Below are positions 21,905 through 33,166 of a stretch of DNA of 64,000 nt, one piece after another (within the stretch, counting starts at the first letter, position 1; every line of letters starts with the position of its first letter). Both the position numbers and the translations under genes were made by a program. Source of the stretch: Ligula intestinalis (taxonomy: Eukaryota > Platyhelminthes > Cestoda > Diphyllobothriidea > Diphyllobothriidae); contig JAYGXS010000002.1 of NCBI GenBank assembly GCA_036362985.1, forward strand, positions 99,021,698 to 99,085,697, given 5' to 3'. Below the pieces are notes generated by a model that was not told where the DNA came from, did no database searches, and saw nothing but the letters and a program-made list of their open reading frames with translations.

Positions 21905-22030
21905 TCTGATAATAATAACAATAATGTTTATTTTGCCAGTTTACAGGCAATTGTGTAGAGGTGGGTATGCACCTCTTTGGCGCCCGCCAAATCCTCGAAG
22001 ACCGGAAAAAAACCTAAGATCTGAGATAGC
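21905..22030 (-). mobile_element. LINE family A 3' tail fragment
   Basis: The reverse complement reads CGGTCTTCGAGGATTTGG, then CAATTGCCTGTAAACTGGCA and AATAAACATTATTGTTATTATTATC. It matches the 3' ends of the A copies at 25.8, 26.7, 38.5 and 62.5 kb. The rest of the element is absent. Confidence 0.7.
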
Positions 22031-22829
22031 TAGGGAGCTAGCTATTTGGCAGGACACATGAGGACAGCATAAACCAAAATAAGCTTCTTAGGCGTTTGGG
22101 AGGAATGGGTGGAGGCAAGAAGGCATGCATAAGTCAGCAGGTTTGAGTGGTTGAGGATAGGCAAGTGCATATTGAGCAAAGGTTGAGTCCACCTTGATCG
22201 GTGAAAACAATTAAATTAGGATGAACGGGTTTTGGTGCGCGATAAAGGCGCTTTGCTTGCGCAATTTTTTTAGTTAAAACCACCCTTACATAGAAATAAT
22301 TTCAAAAAAACACAAGTAGAATTAATATGGAGGTCTTTTTAGTATGAAGTTAAAGTTTAGCTTTTTATCTATCAAAAGCTTCCCTGGTTATGAGATGGAC
22401 GAGGAAGTCTAATATTTTACAATCTTTCGTGGGCACATCTGTTAACTAACCATCAAACAGATTTCTTAGTATTGATATAACAGAACCAAACTTCATTATG
22501 AAGTCATCACAGTTCTGTAATGCAGATCGATTAATTTTCTTTGCCTTTACAATGGGCTACATGTTGATATCGAGGAATTGAATAGTAGGCCTGGTCACGC
22601 ACCGCTTCGGTCGGGGGCAGATATCCTACGATGACCTATGATTTTCGTTCTCATAATTGTAATGGAAATGTGTTTTAAATGTGAGATGATTAAGAAAAAT
22701 GCAGCCCTAATCATTTAACCGCAGATGGTTGGTAAAATCCCTTAAAATTATTTAACAAACTGCATTAAGTTATTACGTTCAAAAAAAACAGCTAAGATGA
22801 TTTTCAGATTATGGTTTACGACAAATAAT
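22031..22829. other. No feature recognised
   Basis: AT-rich sequence without long frames or similarity to the other repeats in the window. Confidence 0.4.
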
Positions 22830-23140
22830 CAGAGTAAACGTAACAATTACTGGAGCTTTTTGTAATAAGCACTTTAAATTTATTTGAAAAAGTGAATTTA
22901 ATATTGGGAAACAACTCAACCATTGACGGTCTCTAGAATATTCGGATTTTGAAGATTTCTGCGTTCAGTTTTAAGAGGATACGTCTCATAAGAATTGGTT
23001 GGAAAACAAAATATTCTTAAATTCCGACTCCAAAACATCGTCAACGCCAGAAAAATAGTTTCATAGACGCAGGAACATACTTCTATACAAACGGTTTCAG
23101 ACACAGTATCCTAGCTCAAAAATGGATGGGGTCAATTGAT
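22830..23140 (+). repeat. Repeat L, copy 2, with a decayed protein-like frame
   Basis: The plus strand translates to NLILGNNSTIDGL*NIRILK and, after a gap, FKRIRLIRIGWKTKYS*IPT. This corresponds residue by residue to the open minus-strand frame at 43267-43563. Two in-frame stops show this copy is dead. The family is unknown. Confidence 0.55.
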
Positions 23141-23163
23141 GTAGAAGTGTCTTAGAAGGAGCG

Positions 23164-23390
23164 TTAGGAAATATCGAATGTGATCTGGTAGAGTTTAATG
23201 GTCAACGGAACGCCTGCCCAGTTTCCGTAGTACGCATGTCCATAAGATGGACCTTGATTTGCTCGTGGTTTTTTATTTCGAATGTATAAAGGTTTTCTTA
23301 TGCAAATGGGCACAGGTTCTATTTCATCTTCAGCTGCTGGTTGACCATCTTCATTACCACCCTCCGGGCAGTCTTTTTTTGACTGCAATA
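23164..23390 (-). CDS. Possible terminal coding exon, unknown protein
   Basis: An open minus-strand stretch after the acceptor-like TTTTAGTATTGCAG (ending near 23391). It reads SKKDCPEGGNEDGQPAAEDE, IEPVPICIRKPLYIRNKKPR and GPSYGHAYYGNWAGVPLTIK, and ends in TAA at 23164. The mixed charged and aromatic composition and lack of stops differ from the AT-rich filler around it. Immediately upstream lies a PLE, so it could be PLE-related, or an exon of a host gene whose other exons lie elsewhere. I do not recognise the protein. Low confidence. Confidence 0.25.
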
Positions 23391-23399
23391 CTAAAATAC

Positions 23400-24250
23400 A
23401 GATTGTCTGGCAAGATGCTGTGCACATTTATGCTGACAGCCCATCCTTGGCTAAAAATGTGCAGGACTAAGTTGGTTGACCATAAAAAGGGAATGTGTCG
23501 CTGCTAGAAAGGTGTGTGTCTTGGGTGGTAAGGGCACGGCTTAGGTGATTAGCAGCTGGCTTCTCTTTCAGAGGACGCTAATGAACAGCATGTTTTTTTT
23601 TACCACAGTGGATGCTGTTGGCTTGTCTTTCCTTGATATGATGTAATTATTGATGGATTTGGCTGGATATCTGATACATCGAAAGCAGTCGTCGATTCTC
23701 TTGATGTCCTTATCGATTTTGTTGGACACACATATTTTTTCAATTTGGACAAGGACCGGAATCGAATGCCTTTATTTAAAATGGAAAAGGGAGCTCTTTT
23801 AATAAGTATGATGCACCGACCAGATTTTTTTCAATTAACATTGTCATGGATGGTATCTTCAGGCGTAATGTTTACAGTGACGTCGATGAACGGAAGGGTC
23901 CCTGCCATATCTACGTACAGTGAAGTTAAACGAGATAATAAGACGAATTTCAGTGTAAATAGCAGATGTGCATCGGTTTCTGCTGGTACAATGACAAATA
24001 TATCGTTGATATAGTAACGGTACTGTTCTTCCCTTTTGATTTGCTTGCGAATTAGAAATATCGGCAGCACGCAATTAAAATGGTGGCCAGGAGTAGCCTA
24101 GGGGCAAGCAGATTCCAATGCCGTCTATTTTTTCTATAATTCAGGTGTGTCCGGAATGTATTTAAACCCAATGATACATCACCAAACCATTAATGTACAT
24201 GTATTTGAGGTCATAGATGCATTTGAAGGTATATTTATAGGTTTGTTGAG
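23400..24250 (-). mobile_element. PLE-1 copy, reverse transcriptase palm to endonuclease linker, decayed
   Basis: Minus strand in order: a degenerate MGSPL-type block (GIGICLPLGYSWPP, near 24110); REEQYRYYINDIFVIVPAET, where YIND replaces the catalytic YVDD; FTLKFVLLSRL; GTLPFIDVTVNITPED, the conserved LPFLDV motif of Penelope-like reverse transcriptases; then scattered pieces of the RT-to-GIY-YIG linker down to about 23400. Several frameshifts. Bases 24120-24250 fit poorly and may be unrelated. Confidence 0.7.
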
Positions 24251-24879
24251 GCAGGTGCTGCTGTAGAAGTAAGAGTTTATCAACCAACTACTTCGGTATG
24301 AAATAAAAAGTGTGAGTTCCACCTGTTTAGAATCGAACGATGTGGCATGACATCGTTTTTACTATTTTTAAGCTATGCAATGAACGAATGTGAGTGCATT
24401 TGAAGTCAGTGTCGCTAATGTGATATGCCATGCCGAGCAGTTTTGGGAAGTCAGCTAACAGTGCGCAATAGTATATTCATCAACAATACTGCAATCAACC
24501 CGCCATGATAAGTGAGTCTGCATATTCCCTGTGCAGTGAAAACGGTTTATTATAATAAAGCGTGTTATTTATCGTTACAGTCAGCACTATTTGTTTGTTT
24601 TGTTGCAGATTATTTTATTTGCCTATATGCGTTCTTGCCAGCACTTCTCGGTTTGCTGGTACCTGGTGCATGTACTGTTAACTAAAATTCACAGGAATTG
24701 GTTTCAAAATACTGTACTCAATCTACATATGCAGGATTTGGTTATGCCATTCCGTTAACCAGGTTTCCAATGTTAAATGATTAAACTTTTGAGCATGAAG
24801 ACGATGTTACAGACTGGATGGATATAGCTTGCTTTGACAGTGGTTTTGTCATTTATACAGTCTAGATTTGTTTAATTTA
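24251..24879. other. No feature recognised
   Basis: AT-rich, no long frame. The segment 24660-24880 could be eroded 5' sequence of the following A copy (it contains a stretch resembling the pre-palm region) but I could not align it confidently. Confidence 0.35.
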
Positions 24880-25815
24880 GGCCTTTGATTAAGTTGATCA
24901 TGAACTCTTCCTTCTGAAACTGGCCTTCTTCGGAATAGGTAGCGAACGTGTGAACTTCATATTTTCCTATTGAGATGCTGGCTTACAAGAGATAAGGATT
25001 TCCAATGTTATCTCCAACCCCACGCATGGGAGAAGTGGAGTTATACAGTGTAGTGTACTTGGTCCGCTTCTTTTTTACCTGTTTTTCATAGATGCTTCAG
25101 ATTGTTTTCAATATGGTTGAACCTTTTTTTACGATGATGATTTAAAAAAATCGATTGCTGATATAAAACGGCAGATTGCAACATCCTGCTCGAGCTGATA
25201 AAAATGGATGTTAAGACTTTGCCCAGTGGTATAGCACTTGGCTCCTCACTCTTTCAGATCACAAATGTTTTGTTTTGGTTTTCGGCGATGATCATCAGCC
25301 ATAAACAACATTGGTAGCCATGAAATAAATGGCCCAGAAATTATCAATGATTATGTCCTATCGTGAACTTTGAACCCCGCCAGGCTTCATGCTGAAGATA
25401 ATGCTGCTAAAGCAGCAGCCAACAGTCTGCTATCCCTTCAGCTAATAGCGCGCAAATTTTGCCGACAACCATTGAAGGAAGACTGGGAACACTGTGTTCT
25501 GGTGCCAACTCTCTACGTCATGAACTTATGTCGTTAAACGATATGAAACATTTCTGCTACTGATGAGTCAACTTAGCTTACAACTGTACATTTATTCCGT
25601 CTGTATCATACCTTTGAAGGCAGGTTTTTTTTTACCTGAAGCATACACCATATCTCGCCCAGTATTGACAAAACAGAAAGCCTGAACCAAAACCAATAAT
25701 GGCTGCAACATAGAGAAATTGTTTTTGGTTTTTTAAGTCTTCGAGGTGTTCGAAGGGGCCCAAAAGGTGCATTACCAACTCTTTAAAATTACCTGTAAAC
25801 TGGCATCATAAACAT
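24880..25815 (+). mobile_element. LINE family A, copy at 24.9 kb, internally deleted
   Basis: It begins in the reverse transcriptase palm (AFDQVDHELLLLKLAFFG-like), then a GVIQCSVLGPLLFYLF-like block and a broken catalytic box (FYDDDLK). At about 25352 it jumps from the post-RT segment directly to the 3' UTR (TTTGAACCCCGCCAGGCTTC), skipping roughly 600 bp present in the copies at 37.4-38.1 and 53.6-54.2 kb. The tail is CCTGTAAACTGGCATCATAA followed by (TTA)n. Confidence 0.7.
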
Positions 25816-25826
25816 ATTATTATATT

Positions 25827-25857
<31 letters not shown>

Positions 25858-25860
25858 TTA

Positions 25861-25897
<37 letters not shown>
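25816..25897 (+). repeat. (TTA)n microsatellite tail
   Basis: About 80 bases of nearly pure ATT/TTA repeats, the 3' terminus of the preceding A copy. The next A copy starts a few bases after it. Confidence 0.9.
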
Positions 25898-25898
<1 letters not shown>

Positions 25899-25904
25899 AT
25901 TCAA

Positions 25905-26725
25905 ATTATGCAGCCTCAATTTATCAGAGCACTGTGCCCGGAAAATCTCGAAAGCGCGCTTAAACGCAAGATTTTTCCTTAGATATTTGAAGACTATAAC
26001 GGTTAGAACTAGCCTTTATAATTTTTACGTGAGACGCAAACTTGAAAACTGCCAACCACTATTAAGTCTTCGGCACATTAGTGAACGGACGAAAAATGAA
26101 TGGGGGCAGCACTTCTTCAATCGAAATGTTTTCACCACAGCACACCGTAATTTTACCGGAAACGCTATATCCATCTGAAACAGGCTGACCCAAAGTATAA
26201 ATACCCAACAAAGTCTCCCTACATTTATGAGAACTATAACTTATTTCAAAATTCAAGACAAATTTCGTGACTTTTTGGGTGCTGAATCGGTGAAATTTCT
26301 ATTTTACTGCTGCTGAAGCAGCAACCTTGAGTCTGCTATCACTTAGCCGCTAGCGCGCAATTTTTGCCGATAACCATTGAAGGAAGACTAAAAACACTGT
26401 GTTCTTGTGCGAACCCTTTCCGCCTAGAACTGATATCATTAAACGATATGCAAAATGTATCCTGGTGATTTCTCAACTCAGCTGACAACTTTAAATCAAT
26501 TTCGCTTATAGCGCACATTAAAATCACATTCTTTTCATTCGAAACAAACTCCCTATCTCGATCAGAATTGACTAAAAAAAACCCTAAAACAAAGCAAAAA
26601 TTTTCAGCAAATTAAGGAGTTCCTTTCATTTTTTTTTCAGTACATATATGCTTTAGAAAGCACCCAACAAATGCATAACCAATTGTTTGCATTTTCCTGT
26701 AAATTGGCATAATAAACATATTATA
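25905..26725 (+). mobile_element. LINE family A, 5'-truncated copy at 25.9 kb
   Basis: It starts in the C-terminal coding block (shared bases CAATTTATCAGAGCACTGTG) and runs through ACGGTTAGAACTAGCCTTTA and the 3' UTR to CCTGTAAATTGGCATAATAA and ATATTATAC. Only a 63-codon open piece (25987-26178) remains, with KLENCQPLLSLRHISERTKN. It joins the microsatellite tail of the preceding copy head to tail, consistent with insertion into, or priming from, that tail. Confidence 0.7.
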
Positions 26726-26739
26726 CAATTGGTACTTAT

Positions 26740-28085
26740 TCAACAATATGGAAAAAAAAATCGTTCCTTACCCCAATTTTCGAAAACGGAAGTCAATTTA
26801 CTGCCCAAAATTAGATGGTGTTCACCAAACATTGTTTTAAGCAAAAGTCTTAGAAAGCGGAATTTATATGCAAATTTTAGACCATCTGACGAATGCCAAT
26901 CCCCTAACTCCCTCTCAACATTCCCTTTTACCGACAAAGGTCATATCAATCCTGCCATCACAATTTCCTGAAATTCATCTCTAAAAATAAAGACGACGGG
27001 AACATGGTTGCTACAATTATGTTTGATCTTTAAATAAACATTTGACAGAGTTCCCCATAAACGACTGATCTGGAAGCTAATGCGTGTCAGGATTCGCCAG
27101 CCCCCCAACCCCTTTATGATTTTCTTAAATCCTTTCTTCAAAACCGATTTAATTAGGAAAACTTCGAAATATAGTATCAGAACGAGCTCATTTATGCAGT
27201 GGTGTTTTTCAAGGCACTATTCTAGGCCCACTCATGCTTGTCATTTAAATTCATGTGTTATGCACTATATCAACTTCTGCTAAAACATGTTTAGATTTAG
27301 ATGACTTCTAACTCGCTTTTGCCTATAACAAGCATTTGATAAGCAGCATGTTTAATGCATTTGAAAAAGACCTTCAATGTTAAACGGCTGGAGTGTTCAA
27401 TAAAAAAATGCCGCTTTCCCCAACAAACTGTAATCTGATGATTTTTTGAACGCTAAATCGTCCCTACACTGTTGAGTGGTCAAAAAAATAAAAGAGGTTA
27501 CATCTGAAAAAGATAAAGGTCTTAGCTATGCTAATATTCTTCACTTATTCCCGCATGTTAAACAGATCGAACCAAAAGCCAATCCGCTATGTGGTTTCAT
27601 AAGTAAAAGGTTCACACCGATCACACATAAGAATAAACTTTACAAAAAATATGTTCTACCAATTGTATTCTACTGCTTACTATTTTTTCGGAACCATGTC
27701 CTCAGATGACACACAGGGAATAAAAAAATCCAGAGAACGTTTAGCTGAATTCTGTGTAAACACGATGATGCCTGAGACTAGCATACAATAATGTACAATA
27801 TACATGGTCTTAAACCATCCCTCATCCCTAGTTTAACATTCCTATTTAAAGTGATACACAATTGTTACATCCTCTGTAATAAAAGGTTGCCGACCCACTA
27901 ACATAACTCACAAACTTACGAAAACTGTGCCCTACCTTTTTTAATTTGTTCTTAAAAAAATAAGTAATGAAACCAAAACGAATAACAATTTTTTTATATT
28001 CCGATATGGTTTGTCTTACATCTCAAAGTATATAAAAATATATTACGAACGACAATAATTTCTTCTACAGCTATACTACGATTTG
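26740..28085 (+). mobile_element. LINE family B, 5'-truncated copy at 26.7 kb
   Basis: It aligns with the B copies at 17.3-18.9 and 57.4-59.1 kb, starting in the reverse transcriptase fingers (VPYPNFRKRK, DGVHQTLF). It contains SGVFQGTILGPLM and a degenerate catalytic segment (LDLDDF). The C-terminal block (27476-27709, VKQIEPKANPLCGFISKR) and 3' UTR follow. Stops and small indels occur throughout. It continues without a break into repeat G, like the 10.3-18.9 kb copy. Confidence 0.75.
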
Positions 28086-28870
28086 TATATTTCATACTCT
28101 TATAACGTTTCAGAAGTATACATTTTAATCATGTTTTAGTAAAAAATGTCGATCTCACTTCCATGTGATTTTCTATGATCGAAAAGCCAAATGTATTTTG
28201 CAGTCGCACTTGGATGACGATAGCGCTTCGCAACCAGCTTCCAACTGCCTCTGCCGACGTCAGATATATGCAACGTGCAATCTATTTATAAAAATCCTAC
28301 CGATCGACAAGGCCTGAGCAGACCGATACAAAGGGAAGATGCGACATTCTGAGGTTATTAGTTTGCCTTTAAATTGACCGCGGCTTACTCCACCTGCAGT
28401 TTTTTGCGCTCCAACTTTAATGGTAGGAGTAGTTCGACTTATTTTTTTGTATTTTGCCATCCAATTCAGAGAGTGCTGACTAATTTTTGAAATCGATGAT
28501 ATTTTTGTGAAAATGAATTAATCTGCCAAATCTACTAAACGCTCCCGCTGTTTATTTGGTTGTTTCACGGAGAGCAGCATCTGTCGTATTTTTATTTATT
28601 TTTCCAAAGCACTAATTTTCGAATGACGAGAGCATTTGGGCCTAAAATATTAAATTCATTATAATAACTGGTTAGTAGGCCTTCAAACTGACAGGGGGTT
28701 TCCGCCTCAGTTAAAGGAAATGAAAGTTTTTTCCACAATTAAAATATGTTTACTATGAAACAGTAACAGGTACAATGGATGGCTATTTTATTTTATGTTT
28801 CGCTACTATTGTACCTTATAAGTCCGGTTTTTTTCACTTAAAACAAACTCCATGTTTCACACTTTATTGA
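28086..28870 (+). repeat. Repeat G, copy 2, interrupted by a 265-bp segment with repeat F
   Basis: 28086-28410 and 28676-28870 match 18950-19440 in order. The intervening 28411-28675 has no counterpart there. It contains a block (28540-28660, AAACGCTCCCGCTGT, GGTTCACGGAGAGCAGCAT-like) shared with 48672-48800 and called repeat F. The insertion is therefore younger than G. Confidence 0.6.
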
Positions 28871-28959
28871 CCAAGCAAAAAATATGAGATTTCCCACCCT
28901 TACTGAGAACGCTATTTTCCGTGTTTCTTGAGAATGGCTTTTTCCAGACTACTTGTAAA

Positions 28960-29862
28960 CTTCTATAATAATTCCCGTATGTGAATCTGGTTCCCGATCA
29001 GATATTCACAATTATCGCGGTGTTCATTAAACGCCCACTCTGGCTTAACACTTTTAAAGCTTATTGCCAAAAAATAACAGTTTACTGCATAAAAAATAAC
29101 ATTCTCAGCTCCTCACAGCATGGTTTTTTTACTAAACCGCTCTTGTGAAACATGCCACATGTCTTTTCTAAATCTACTTACTTCTCTTCGTAATGATCAT
29201 CTCTCTGTTGTAGTTATCTATGTTGACCTTGGTAAAGCATTTAATAAAGATTCTCGCAGGAGGCTCCTAGCCAAACTAGAAGCTTTAGCATTTCCTAGTC
29301 CTCTCACTGACTTTATCAGATATTATCTTTGAAATGGACCACAAAAGGTTTTAATGGGATCCTCATACTCTAGTCCTTCTGCTTTTTTGAGTGGTGTCCT
29401 TCAAGGCACCGTGCTAGGACCTCTGCTCTTTTTGCTTTACATAAATGATATCTTATTAAGTGTTCAACACTCCCAATCTTATATTTATGCGTATGATCTC
29501 AAGTGTTTTTACTCCTTCTCTAAGTTCGTGGCCGCGATATGCTTAGACCAAACTCATTTTGATCTGCACGCACTTTCGGCGTCGAGCTCAACATGGCACA
29601 TGGAGTTCTCACCTTCAGAGTGCCGATACATGTGCTTTGGGCCTGTTATTTTTCAAGGTTATACAATGACTAAATGTTCTAGTATCAAGGACCTAGGATT
29701 ATTCTACACCAATAAATTAGTCCTTTCTTCGCACGCCTATAGAATATCACCCAAAGCCGCACAGATTTGCGGTGTTATCCATTATAATTTCGTTTTTCCT
29801 GAAATGTAAAGACTTTATCGTATGTTCGTGCTTCCCATCTTAGAATAATGTTGCCCCTTTTT
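28960..29862 (+). mobile_element. LINE family E, copy at 29.0 kb, 5'-truncated and lacking its 3' end
   Basis: Reverse transcriptase only. 29120-29332 reads VVVIYVDLGKAFNKDSRRRL (palm). 29354-29809 carries SGVLQGTVLGPLLFLLYIND, AYDLKCFYSFSK at the catalytic box (YADD changed to AYDL), ECRYMCFG and SIKDLGLFYTN. These match the E copy at 46.9-47.5 kb. The coding similarity ends at 29862, where repeat D begins, so the C terminus and 3' UTR are missing. Confidence 0.75.
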
Positions 29863-29864
29863 CG

Positions 29865-30215
29865 GTGTCATCAGACCACCCAAACCTATTTCTGCTCTAC
29901 TTCTATGTTCCTACTACTTTCTTCACAATCGTTTTTTTCTCTTGCACACATTTTGAACATGAAGACCCCTTTAACACTGTCTTCATTATCACTGTAATAA
30001 TTTTTTTTCTAACTGCCATAAAATTTCGATTTAAGTTCAAAATTACCTGGCAAAAAATGGCAAAATATTGCACCAAAATGACAATTTCGTTTGACAGTAT
30101 TACGACATTCTACGTTTACTTGCACATATTGTCAAATTATTTTTTGAATTTTTATTTTTTTGAATTTAAATTTGTATAGATAGTGCCGTACCGGCGCTGA
30201 AAAATATGAACTCCA
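29865..30215 (+). repeat. Repeat D, copy 1
   Basis: About 350 bp shared with the minus strand of 62766-63090: TTCTGCTCTACTTCTATGTT, GCACACATTTTGAACATG, TTACTTGCACATATTGTCAA and a closing GGCGCTGAAAA. The open frame of 104 codons in it is Phe/Thr/Ile-rich and not conserved, so it is not a gene. Non-autonomous element of unknown class. Confidence 0.65.
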
Positions 30216-30919
30216 AACTTTAAATCCAGAACGAAGTTTATGGTGACAGAAAAAAGCGGGAGGGGGGGGGGGCAGGGTTGGGTTTTTTACCACCCTCCCG
30301 GTTTTTTGGACGGCATGAAGATATCCTTTACAAAAAAACCTTACTATCATTATTATTATACGAAGCTTTGTCCATGCCTCTGAGAAATGACCATCGGTAT
30401 ATCCGAAGATCACGTTTTATTTATTTTCTCCTCCTCGTGTCCTGCGGAAACCAACATATCTTCCACTAGAAACTCCTCAACCAAGCAAAAATGCCGCCGT
30501 TTCGATAGCCGAAACCCACAATCGTACTTATTTTGCCTTGTTTTACTCTTCTACCCTGTTTCAACTTCCTAGGCAGTTTTCCTTATCTTGCACGCTTTTT
30601 AAAAATGGAGACCGTTTCATATAATCAGTGAGTTTTACCATAAAATTTCTACAACTGCCATTTTTTTAAAATTGTTATCTTCTAAATTAACAGCCTTAAT
30701 CGCTTAATATGGCCCTAAAAGTACATTTTCTACTTATTTCACTTGAAAATTGCACATTTATGCGCTCAAATTTTTAACGTGTTTTCACATTTTCATGAAA
30801 CTTAGCGTGTATTACAGTTTCGATAAAGCACTTTAGAAAATTCAGGAAACCACATTGGTGAGTATATGCACTGTCGCTAAAAATGTCGGCAGGCTTTACA
30901 TTTATGTGGAAACTGGATG
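30216..30919. other. G-run and possible eroded third copy of repeat D
   Basis: 30256-30275 is a purine run with an 11-G stretch. Bases 30530-30800 resemble repeat D weakly (TTCTACCCTGTTTCAACTTC, CTTATCTTGCACGCTTTTT), perhaps an old copy. No gene seen. Confidence 0.3.
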
Positions 30920-33030
30920 CTAATTCAAACTTGTTCGCCTTTTGGACAAAGTAGTCGTGGGATTGAAGGTGAGCGTAGATAAGCGAAGGTTTCTTCTTAA
31001 TGTTCTGTTTGATAGAACAGTGTATGGTATGGAACAGGGGAATGGGGTGGCAGTGGCAGGGTGTTGGGGCGGGAGACAGATATGCTGGATGACTACAGGC
31101 AGCTTAGTGACTGCGGGCCATGCCATGTCTGGCGCTTGCAGGCAGTTATTTTCTGCACACAAAGCTAATTTCGTCAGCCTGAAAGCTGTCACGTCTGCTG
31201 TTGCTAGCAAATCCTGACCCAGGGGTATCGGCTTATTTCGAAGTACGCTGTAAATTTCGCTAAAAGCTTCGTTTGTGTCCACTCGATCTCCTGAATTGAC
31301 AATGTGCGCCAGAATAAAGCAGTTTATGCTCCTTACGTCAACGTTTCTCAGCGATGCCTGCATGTTTTTTTGAGCTCCCTATTCATGACCAAAATTGAAA
31401 AATATGTCCACACTTACAAATGTTTATAAATCGAGGGTGTTTTTTTTTCTTTGGACAGGCGCCGGCTCGCATGACCAATGGAATCTGCTCTATAGGAACA
31501 ACTGAATGAGTAGATGCATATTGAGGTGGTCTAAGCTGGTAAAGTATTTAGACATTCTCATCGTAAAATTGGGTCATTTGACAAATAAAGCTGAACTCTG
31601 GCTTCTAGAAAGGTTCTTCTAATGGCTTGGTCAAAACAGCATTTCAGTAGTTCCCCTATAAATAGGACTTTGATAAATAGTCTTTTTTTCTTTTCTACAG
31701 TAGGTGCAGTGGATTTGTTCGTTTTTTCACCCATTCCTCGTCATAAAACTCTCAGCATACCCATGTTTACGCAGTAGGTCCTGGATTTGCCCCAACACCT
31801 CCTAAATTGTTGCCTCCATGCACATGTACCCAGCCCTTTGTACAATGAATCAATCTATATTTCACTTCTGTTGGACGGGTACGCCACTGTTGAAATGTTT
31901 GATCGGTCCAGACCAGGCTTTCAAACAGACGCTCATTCGGTCGCAACCGTCTGGTTTGCGACGTCCAAGAACCGAACCGGACCTGCTGTTTTCACCTCCA
32001 GTGTGAACTTAATGGATGGTTTTGCTTAGTTGACTGCAGTTAAGATTGTGTCTTAGTCAGTCACGGTTGAGTCGATTGCAAATATATCACAAACATACCA
32101 GCCATAGTTTCTTTAACTTGTGAATCAGTTGATAACGTTAAAAAAATTCAAGCTTGCAATGAATATGTCAGCTAGTAGATGTCCAAGATGCAACACAGTC
32201 TATTTGTGTGTATAGTTGGTTGTCGAAAAGGAACTGCACGTTGAATGTGCATTTCAGTAGTAGCTCCTTCAGTGCATTTTTCGTTGTTAGTATTCATATC
32301 AGATTTGTCACCAGGTATTACCAAATGCAATCGGCTGTCTCAGTAACTGGGTTGTTTGTAAACAGCGATGATACGTTCACAGTGAGCATCATCATACAGC
32401 TTAGATTTACGCCTTTGATGCCTTCAATAAATTCGTGCATGACTATATCGCTAAGGGGTGTCAGGTAAGCCATAACGTTTTGAATTTCTTGGCAAAATAC
32501 TTTGCCACCACATGATACGGATATACAGAGGAACTGGCAGGCCATTCTTATTGATTTTTGGTAGACCATACGAGTGTGTGATGAGAGTGTCGACTGGTCG
32601 GAGGCTTTTGAGATCACGCAAGCTTATGACACATCCCATATAGAGTATTCTTCAGAAGTCAGTCAAACCAGACTTAACTGCATCCCTGTAATCAATTTGC
32701 GTGTCTACTTTCTTGAATTGTGTCTGGTGGAAAAGGATGGTTTGCATCTTTCTTATCTAGTCCGTTCTGTTAATTGTAACGACAACGACTTCTTTTTTCA
32801 GGTATATTGCCCAGGATGTCCTTGCTCTGTTGCAGCTTCTTTAGCTTCTCTAGATGTTCTTTTGTAAGCAGTCCTCGCCTTGCTGTGCACCTGTTCAAAG
32901 ACTGGTAACTGCAGTTCAAAAGTCTTGATTTAAAGTGCGTGACAGTTTCTGCAGATATTGGATTAACGTCATAATTGTGCATTGATAATGCCGATCTGAA
33001 TGCATATCTTCCTTATTCTCTTTCATGTGC
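30920..33030 (-). mobile_element. PLE-1, most complete copy, N-terminal RT to GIY-YIG end
   Basis: Read from 33030: SRLLNCSYQSLN, LLTKEHLEKLKKLQQSKDIL (pre-RT helix typical of Penelope-like elements); YGLPKINKNGLPVPLYI; TPLSDIVMHEFIEGIKGVNL and MLTVNVSSLFTNNPVTET (palm, first Asp region, VNV in place of FDV); KNALKELLLKCTFNVQFLF. The MGSPL/YVDD part near 32040-32150 is eroded. Then PVRFLDVANQ-like and LKAWSGPIKHFNSGVPVQQK (about 31850-31960), a linker (SFMTRNG, 31740), FHWSCEPAPV as a degenerate GIY-YIG core (31450-31480), and the C-terminal block RSINCFILAHIVNSGDRVDT with LLATADVTAFRLTKLALCAE (30990-31360). At least seven frame changes. PLEs encode a reverse transcriptase fused to a GIY-YIG endonuclease. 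Confidence 0.8.
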
Positions 33031-33166
33031 AGAATAGCAGCGCATTGTGAACGCGATACCATGGTTCTCCTTTCTGTACATAATTATATTAAATTTGTTA
33101 AGGGGGTATCGTTCCAAGGTGTTAGGGGATATAACAGAACAACATTGACAGAAAGCTCTTAACTTC
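33031..33166. other. No feature recognised
   Basis: Short gap between the PLE and a possible coding stretch. Confidence 0.3.

Noticed and set aside
25544..25575. Hammerhead in the LINE A 3' UTR (CTGATGAGTC after GAAAC)
   Set aside because: The distance between GAAAC and CTGATGA is too short for stems III and I in any permutation, and other A copies lack CTGATGA.
29865..30179. 104-codon Phe/Thr-rich frame
   Set aside because: It is repeat D; the copy at 62.8-63.1 kb does not keep the frame.
31787..32029. 80-codon plus-strand frame as a gene
   Set aside because: It is antisense to the LDV/LKA connection of the minus-strand Penelope-like element, which explains its composition.
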